Source: Deltaproteobacteria bacterium (lineage in GTDB: Bacteria > Desulfobacterota > Desulfobulbia > Desulfobulbales > BM004). Taken from it: 20,574 nt of DNA. The DNA is taken from positions 1 through 20,574 of the forward strand of contig JAFDCC010000046.1 of NCBI GenBank assembly GCA_019312985.1. Direction: 5' to 3'. Position 1 is the first letter of the stretch. Each line of letters opens with the position of its first letter. The notes beneath the pieces are model-generated. The model saw nothing but the letters and a program-made list of their open reading frames with translations. It did not search any database and had not been told where the DNA came from. Below are positions 16,779-20,574 of the stretch, one piece after another. The translations under genes and the position numbers were made by a program.

Positions 16779-18047
16779 ATGGCTGATTTTCACCAGGAAG
16801 GCATGGTTACGACGCTCCATGCTCTGTACGAGGCCTTTGACAGGGATGTTTATCTTGAGGAGCTTGAAAAAAAGCTGGTGGGATATGCCCGCCACCAGAA
16901 TATCGCCCTGCTCCTGCCATGCCTCTATTCGGAGCTGCAGAATCCCGATGTCCTTGACCCCATTGTTGACAGTATCAGCAGGGTCGACTACATCGCCTCT
17001 GTTGTTGTCGCCCTGGGCGGGGCCAACCATGAGCAGTTCCAGGAGGCCTGCCGCTATTTCAGCCGGCTCCGCACTGACAGACGCGACCTCAAACTGGTCT
17101 GGATCGAGGGCCCGGGGATTCAGGAGGTGCTGGACCGAATCCGGGAAAAAGACATAACCACGGGTGTGGCCGGCAAGGGCCAGTCGGTCTGGATCTCCCT
17201 GGGCTACATTCTCGGCATCGACAAGGCAGATGTCATCGCCCTCCACGATTGTGACATTGTCACCTATGACCGGCTGCTCCTTGGGAGACTCATCGAACCG
17301 GTGGTTAACCCCAACAACGACATTGAGTTCTGCAAGGGCTACTATGCCCGTATTTCCCCCACGGAACGCGCCATGAAGGGCCGGGTCACCAGGCTTTTTG
17401 TGGTTCCCTTTGTCGATGCCATGCAGAAAATCATGCGGGAGAGAGGATTTCACGACCTGGAAAAATTTTATAGCTACCACCGTTCGTTCAACTATCCCCT
17501 CGCGGGAGAATTCAGCTTCAGCAACCACCTGGCCCGGGGGCTGAATATCGCCTACGACTGGGGCCTGGAGGTCAGCACCCTCTCGGAAGTCTACAGTAAA
17601 CTGATCAACAAGAAAATCGCCCAGGTCGACCTGGCCCCAAACTATGAACACAAGCACCAGGAAATGTCACAGCAGGATTCCCAGAGGGGACTGCACCGGA
17701 TGGTTGTCGACATCGCCAAATTCTACCTCAACTACATGCGGGCCCACGGTTTTTCCCTGGATGATGCCATAATTGACATGATACTCCACACCTACTACCA
17801 GAATGCTTTAAACTTCATCAAGAGCTACAGCGATGACGCGGAGGTCAATAACCTCTTCTATGACCGCTACCGGGAGGAGCAGGCAGCCCACTTTTTCAGG
17901 GGCTTTTTGTGGACGGCCTGGGAGCAGTCCAAGGGGCCGCAGCTGAGCACCCAGATCCCTTCCTGGAACAGGGTCCTCTACAGCCTGCCGGACATCTATG
18001 AACACCTGAAATACGTGGTCAACAGGGACAACGGGGAAGCAGAGTAA
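16779..18047 (+). CDS. gpgS: Glucosyl-3-phosphoglycerate synthase-like glycosyltransferase (GT81 type)
   Basis: Predicted retaining GT-A enzyme joining glucose from an NDP-glucose to 3-phosphoglycerate. 422 residues. The nucleotide-sugar region includes AGKGQSVWISLGY (131-143). The metal-binding D-x-D is D157-C-D159 in ALHDCDIVTYD, followed by EFCKGYYARI, MKGRVTRLFVVPF and LAGEFSFSNHLARGL. These match the bacterial GpgS lineage. A helical C-terminal segment follows. The start at 16779 is fixed by AGGAGGA 5 bases upstream; the longer open frame from 16692 overlaps the phosphatase and was rejected. The gene lies between its cognate phosphatase and a glycerate kinase. GT assignment is strong; the acceptor and sugar are inferred from motif and context, with mannosyl transfer the main alternative. 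Confidence 0.82.
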   Translation: MADFHQEGMVTTLHALYEAFDRDVYLEELEKKLVGYARHQNIALLLPCLYSELQNPDVLDPIVDSISRVDYIASVVVALGGANHEQFQEACRYFSRLRTDRRDLKLVWIEGPGIQEVLDRIREKDITTGVAGKGQSVWISLGYILGIDKADVIALHDCDIVTYDRLLLGRLIEPVVNPNNDIEFCKGYYARISPTERAMKGRVTRLFVVPFVDAMQKIMRERGFHDLEKFYSYHRSFNYPLAGEFSFSNHLARGLNIAYDWGLEVSTLSEVYSKLINKKIAQVDLAPNYEHKHQEMSQQDSQRGLHRMVVDIAKFYLNYMRAHGFSLDDAIIDMILHTYYQNALNFIKSYSDDAEVNNLFYDRYREEQAAHFFRGFLWTAWEQSKGPQLSTQIPSWNRVLYSLPDIYEHLKYVVNRDNGEAE

Positions 18048-18060
18048 GCCGGCCGGAGCC

Positions 18061-19389
18061 ATGAACACCGAGGAGCGCAGAGCCACAGCCCGTAATATTT
18101 TTGGAGCAGCCGTAGCAGCAGTCCTGCCTGAAAAGCTCATTGCCGATGCGGTTTTTTTGCAGGGCGACACACTGCGGATTCTCGACAAGGAGTACCCCCT
18201 GCAGCCGGGCCGTAAAGTATACATTTTCGGGAGTGGCAAGGCATCGGCCGGCATGGCCAAAAGCCTTCTAACTGTCCTCGGAAACCGGGTTGCCGGCGGC
18301 GCCGTGGTCAGCAATGTGGCAGCCGGGGACGACCTTTCCCCCCTCGTGGCGATCCAGGGCTCCCACCCTGTCCCGGATGCCAGGAGCATCAGGGCGGCAG
18401 AGCTTCTGATCGACGGTCTTTCAGCCCTGGAAGACGATGATTTCTTTATCTACCTGCTTTCCGGCGGCTCCTCCGCCCTGGTTGAAAAGCCGGTCAACTC
18501 GGTTTCACTTGCCGAAATGCAGAAAACGACCAGGGTGCTGCTCCACAGCAGTGTGCCGATCCAGGAGATCAATGCTGTCCGCAAACATCTGAGCCAGACG
18601 AAAGGCGGCAGGCTGGGACAGAACACCCGGGCCTCCGGCGCTGTCCTCGTTATTTCAGATGTCATCGGGGACGACCTTTCGGTAATCGGTTCCGGGCCCT
18701 TTTATCCTGACCCATCAACCTACCAGCAGTGCTATGAAATCCTGCAGCATGCCGCGGTCTGGAATGAGGTGCCGGCAGCCGTCCGCACCGTTATCAGGTC
18801 AGGCGTCAAGGGCCAGCTCCCGGAGACGCCCGGGGAAAAGAAAGACTCCATCCGCCACTTCCTCCTCGGCACCAACCGTATCGCCCTGGAGCAGGCCCGC
18901 CGGGCGGCGGAAGCAGCCGGTCTTCACTGCCGCATCCTCTCCGCATCCCTGGATGGCGAAGCCCGCCAGGTGGGAGAAGACCTGGTAGCGCTTGCCAGGG
19001 ATGTTGCCGGCCCGGGCGGGCTCCTCAAACTGCCGGCCTGCCTGCTTTTTGGCGGAGAAACTACGGTCACTGTCCGCGGCCCGGGCAAGGGCGGCCGCAA
19101 CCAAGAACTGGCCCTCGCCGCCCTTGCAGCCATAGGCAGAACGGCTTATATTCTTCTGCTAAGCGGCGGCACCGACGGTATTGACGGCAACTCCTCAGCC
19201 GCCGGGGCCATTGCCGACAGCACCTTTTTCCAGGAGGCCGCCCGCCAGAACCTGCCAATTGCCAACTTTCTTGCGGCAAACGACTCCAACACCTTTTTTC
19301 AAAAAATCGGGGGACTTTTGGAAACGGGCCCCACCGGCACCAATGTTATGGATATCACCCTGTTAATCATCGACAAGGAGGTCTTATGA
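18061..19389 (+). CDS. Glycerate kinase, class II (DUF4147 / MOFRL family)
   Basis: ATP-dependent phosphorylation of D-glycerate, usually to 2-phosphoglycerate in this class. 442 residues in the normal two-domain order. The N-terminal DUF4147 Rossmann-like part has VYIFGSGKASAGMA, GSHPVPDARS, LLSGGSSALVE and INAVRKHLSQTKGGRL. SDVIGDDLSVIGSGPFYPDP follows. The C-terminal MOFRL domain has LFGGETTVTVRGPGKGGRNQ and LLSGGTDGIDGNSSAAGA. It begins 13 bp after gpgS with CCGGAG upstream, and its stop overlaps the next ATG (ATGA). In this operon it could return glycerate from solute breakdown to glycolysis or supply phosphorylated glycerate. That link is inference from position. Confidence 0.93.
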   Translation: MNTEERRATARNIFGAAVAAVLPEKLIADAVFLQGDTLRILDKEYPLQPGRKVYIFGSGKASAGMAKSLLTVLGNRVAGGAVVSNVAAGDDLSPLVAIQGSHPVPDARSIRAAELLIDGLSALEDDDFFIYLLSGGSSALVEKPVNSVSLAEMQKTTRVLLHSSVPIQEINAVRKHLSQTKGGRLGQNTRASGAVLVISDVIGDDLSVIGSGPFYPDPSTYQQCYEILQHAAVWNEVPAAVRTVIRSGVKGQLPETPGEKKDSIRHFLLGTNRIALEQARRAAEAAGLHCRILSASLDGEARQVGEDLVALARDVAGPGGLLKLPACLLFGGETTVTVRGPGKGGRNQELALAALAAIGRTAYILLLSGGTDGIDGNSSAAGAIADSTFFQEAARQNLPIANFLAANDSNTFFQKIGGLLETGPTGTNVMDITLLIIDKEVL

Positions 19390-20574
19390 GCCGCACCATG
19401 AGGTTTTCCACGGCAATGCGTGATTATGCCAGGCGCCAGATCGAACATCTCGGCAGCGCCGATATTGTCGTTGGCATCCCCGCCTATTACAGCGATGAAT
19501 CCCTGGCCCACGTCATCCGCATTGTGGCAGAAGGGCTCAGTCACTTTTACCCGGAAAAAAAGGCCCTGATCATCATTGCAGACGGCGGTTCCACCGACGA
19601 CACCAGGGAGGTCGCCAACAGTGTTGAAAATCATCACTTCAACATCGATGTCCTGGTGACGATATACCGCGGCATACCTGGCAAGGGCTCGGCATTCCGC
19701 GCTATCTTCGAAGCGGCAAAATACCTGCAGGCCTCGGCAATTGCCCTCTTTGACTCAGACCTCAAGTCCATCAAGCCCGGCTGGGTGCAGAACATTCTCG
19801 ACCCGGTATTAAACGGCTACGACTTTGTCGCCCCCGATTACTCCCGATACAAGTTCGACGGCACCATCACCAATACCATTGCCTACAACCTCACCCGGGC
19901 ACTCTACGGCGTCAATATCCGGCAGCCCATCGGCGGCGACTTCGGCATGTCGAGTGTCATGGTCAACCACTGTCTCAGCGAGGATGTATGGGACACGGAT
20001 ATTGCCAAGTTCGGGGTCGACATCTGGCTGACCATCACGGCAATCACCGGTGGCTTCCGGGTCTGCCAGGCAAAGCTCGGAGCCAAAATCCACGGCGAGA
20101 AGGACCCGGCCGCGGATTTGGGCCCGATGTTCCGGGAGGTGGTCGGCACCATCTTTTCGCTCCTCGGCAGCAACCAGGCATATCTTGAAAATGTCCGGGA
20201 AACGGTCAATACGCCGGTCTTCGGCGAGGCATTCGTGGAGGAGCCGGAAGCCTTCGAGGTAGACTTTGCACCCCTGGTGGAATATTTCCGGATAGGGTAC
20301 AAGAACTTCGGTTCGGTCTGGGCCAACATCATCGAGGAAGAGGACTACAACACGGTAAAAAAGCTCGCCAAGACCAGGAGCATGAAACATTTCAACATGC
20401 CGACCGAAACCTGGGTCCGCATCGTTTACCGCTATGCGGAGCATTTCTTCCGGGCCGAACGCCAGCGGTTCAAGATCCTCGACACCCTTATTCCCCTCTA
20501 TAATGCCAGGGTGGCATCACTGGTCCTCTTTCTGCAGGATAAGAACCATGACGAGGCGGAGGAATTCTATGACG
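19386..20574 (+). CDS. GT-A glycosyltransferase, solute operon (3' end off window)
   Basis: 396 codons are visible before the right edge. The N-terminus is family 2-like: DIVVGIPAYYSDESL, IADGGSTDDT (64-73), then GIPGKGSAFRAIFEAA. The D-x-D is D123-S-D125 in ALFDSDLKSI. Acceptor-side motifs are IRQPIGGDFGMSS and FGVDIWLTI, resembling the IEQPLGGELLM and WGIDTLYTF of mannosylglycerate synthase-type enzymes. A long helical C-terminal part follows. The ATG overlaps the kinase stop by 4 bp and has AAGGAGGT upstream, so it is translationally coupled. Sugar donor and acceptor are not known. Addition of a second hexose to glucosylglycerate (as in mannosylglucosylglycerate) or direct glycerate glycosylation both fit. 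Soluble; no signal peptide or membrane segment in the visible part. Confidence 0.82.
   Translation, partial: MSRTMRFSTAMRDYARRQIEHLGSADIVVGIPAYYSDESLAHVIRIVAEGLSHFYPEKKALIIIADGGSTDDTREVANSVENHHFNIDVLVTIYRGIPGKGSAFRAIFEAAKYLQASAIALFDSDLKSIKPGWVQNILDPVLNGYDFVAPDYSRYKFDGTITNTIAYNLTRALYGVNIRQPIGGDFGMSSVMVNHCLSEDVWDTDIAKFGVDIWLTITAITGGFRVCQAKLGAKIHGEKDPAADLGPMFREVVGTIFSLLGSNQAYLENVRETVNTPVFGEAFVEEPEAFEVDFAPLVEYFRIGYKNFGSVWANIIEEEDYNTVKKLAKTRSMKHFNMPTETWVRIVYRYAEHFFRAERQRFKILDTLIPLYNARVASLVLFLQDKNHDEAEEFYD

Noticed and set aside
16428..17657. 409-codon minus-strand open frame
   Set aside because: Antisense to the phosphatase and gpgS genes; no recognisable domain or ribosome site.

Overview
The window is a dense, roughly 58-60% G+C bacterial chromosome segment that reads as core metabolism and stress physiology, not as a phage or island. 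No tRNA, rRNA, transposase or CRISPR array was seen. A HesB/IscA-like selenoprotein, a carboxyspermidine-type polyamine operon and a glucosylglycerate-type solute cluster together suggest a Desulfobacterota (deltaproteobacterial, Desulfobulbales-like) organism. That placement is inferred from gene content alone.

Layout. 1-991 (-): the N-terminal part of a RelA/SpoT-family (p)ppGpp enzyme running off the left edge, with an intact hydrolase active site and an apparently damaged synthetase. 1219-4367 (+): rnr (RNase R) followed by a TrmJ-type RNA 2'-O-methyltransferase. 4394-9598 (-): a tight four-gene polyamine operon transcribed carboxy(nor)spermidine dehydrogenase, nspC, speB, speA, which could make spermidine from arginine without S-adenosylmethionine decarboxylase. 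9996-10667 (-): an endonuclease III-related DNA glycosylase of the MagIII-like type. 10745-10834: a small repeat with TGTCAT...ATGACA ends. 10992-12074 (-): 6-phosphofructokinase.

12291-12846 (+) is a self-contained transcription unit: promoter, terminator-like leader hairpin, an A-type iron-sulfur carrier gene with an in-frame UGA (Sec34) and SECIS-like hairpins, then a strong intrinsic terminator. Standard gene calling would miss or truncate this gene. 13095-15686 (+) is clpB, preceded by a sigma70-like promoter and a leader with overlapping inverted repeats.

15889-20574 (+) is a four-gene operon running off the right edge: a glycosyl-phosphoglycerate phosphatase (HAD), a GT81-like glucosyl-3-phosphoglycerate synthase, a class II glycerate kinase, and a second GT-A glycosyltransferase cut by the window end. 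It looks like an anionic compatible-solute pathway (glucosylglycerate, possibly extended by a second sugar), with the kinase handling glycerate.

The least ordinary items are the selenoprotein with its leader hairpin, the SpoT-like protein with a lost synthetase Glu, the ambiguity about which spermidine route the polyamine operon encodes, and the unassigned second glycosyltransferase.
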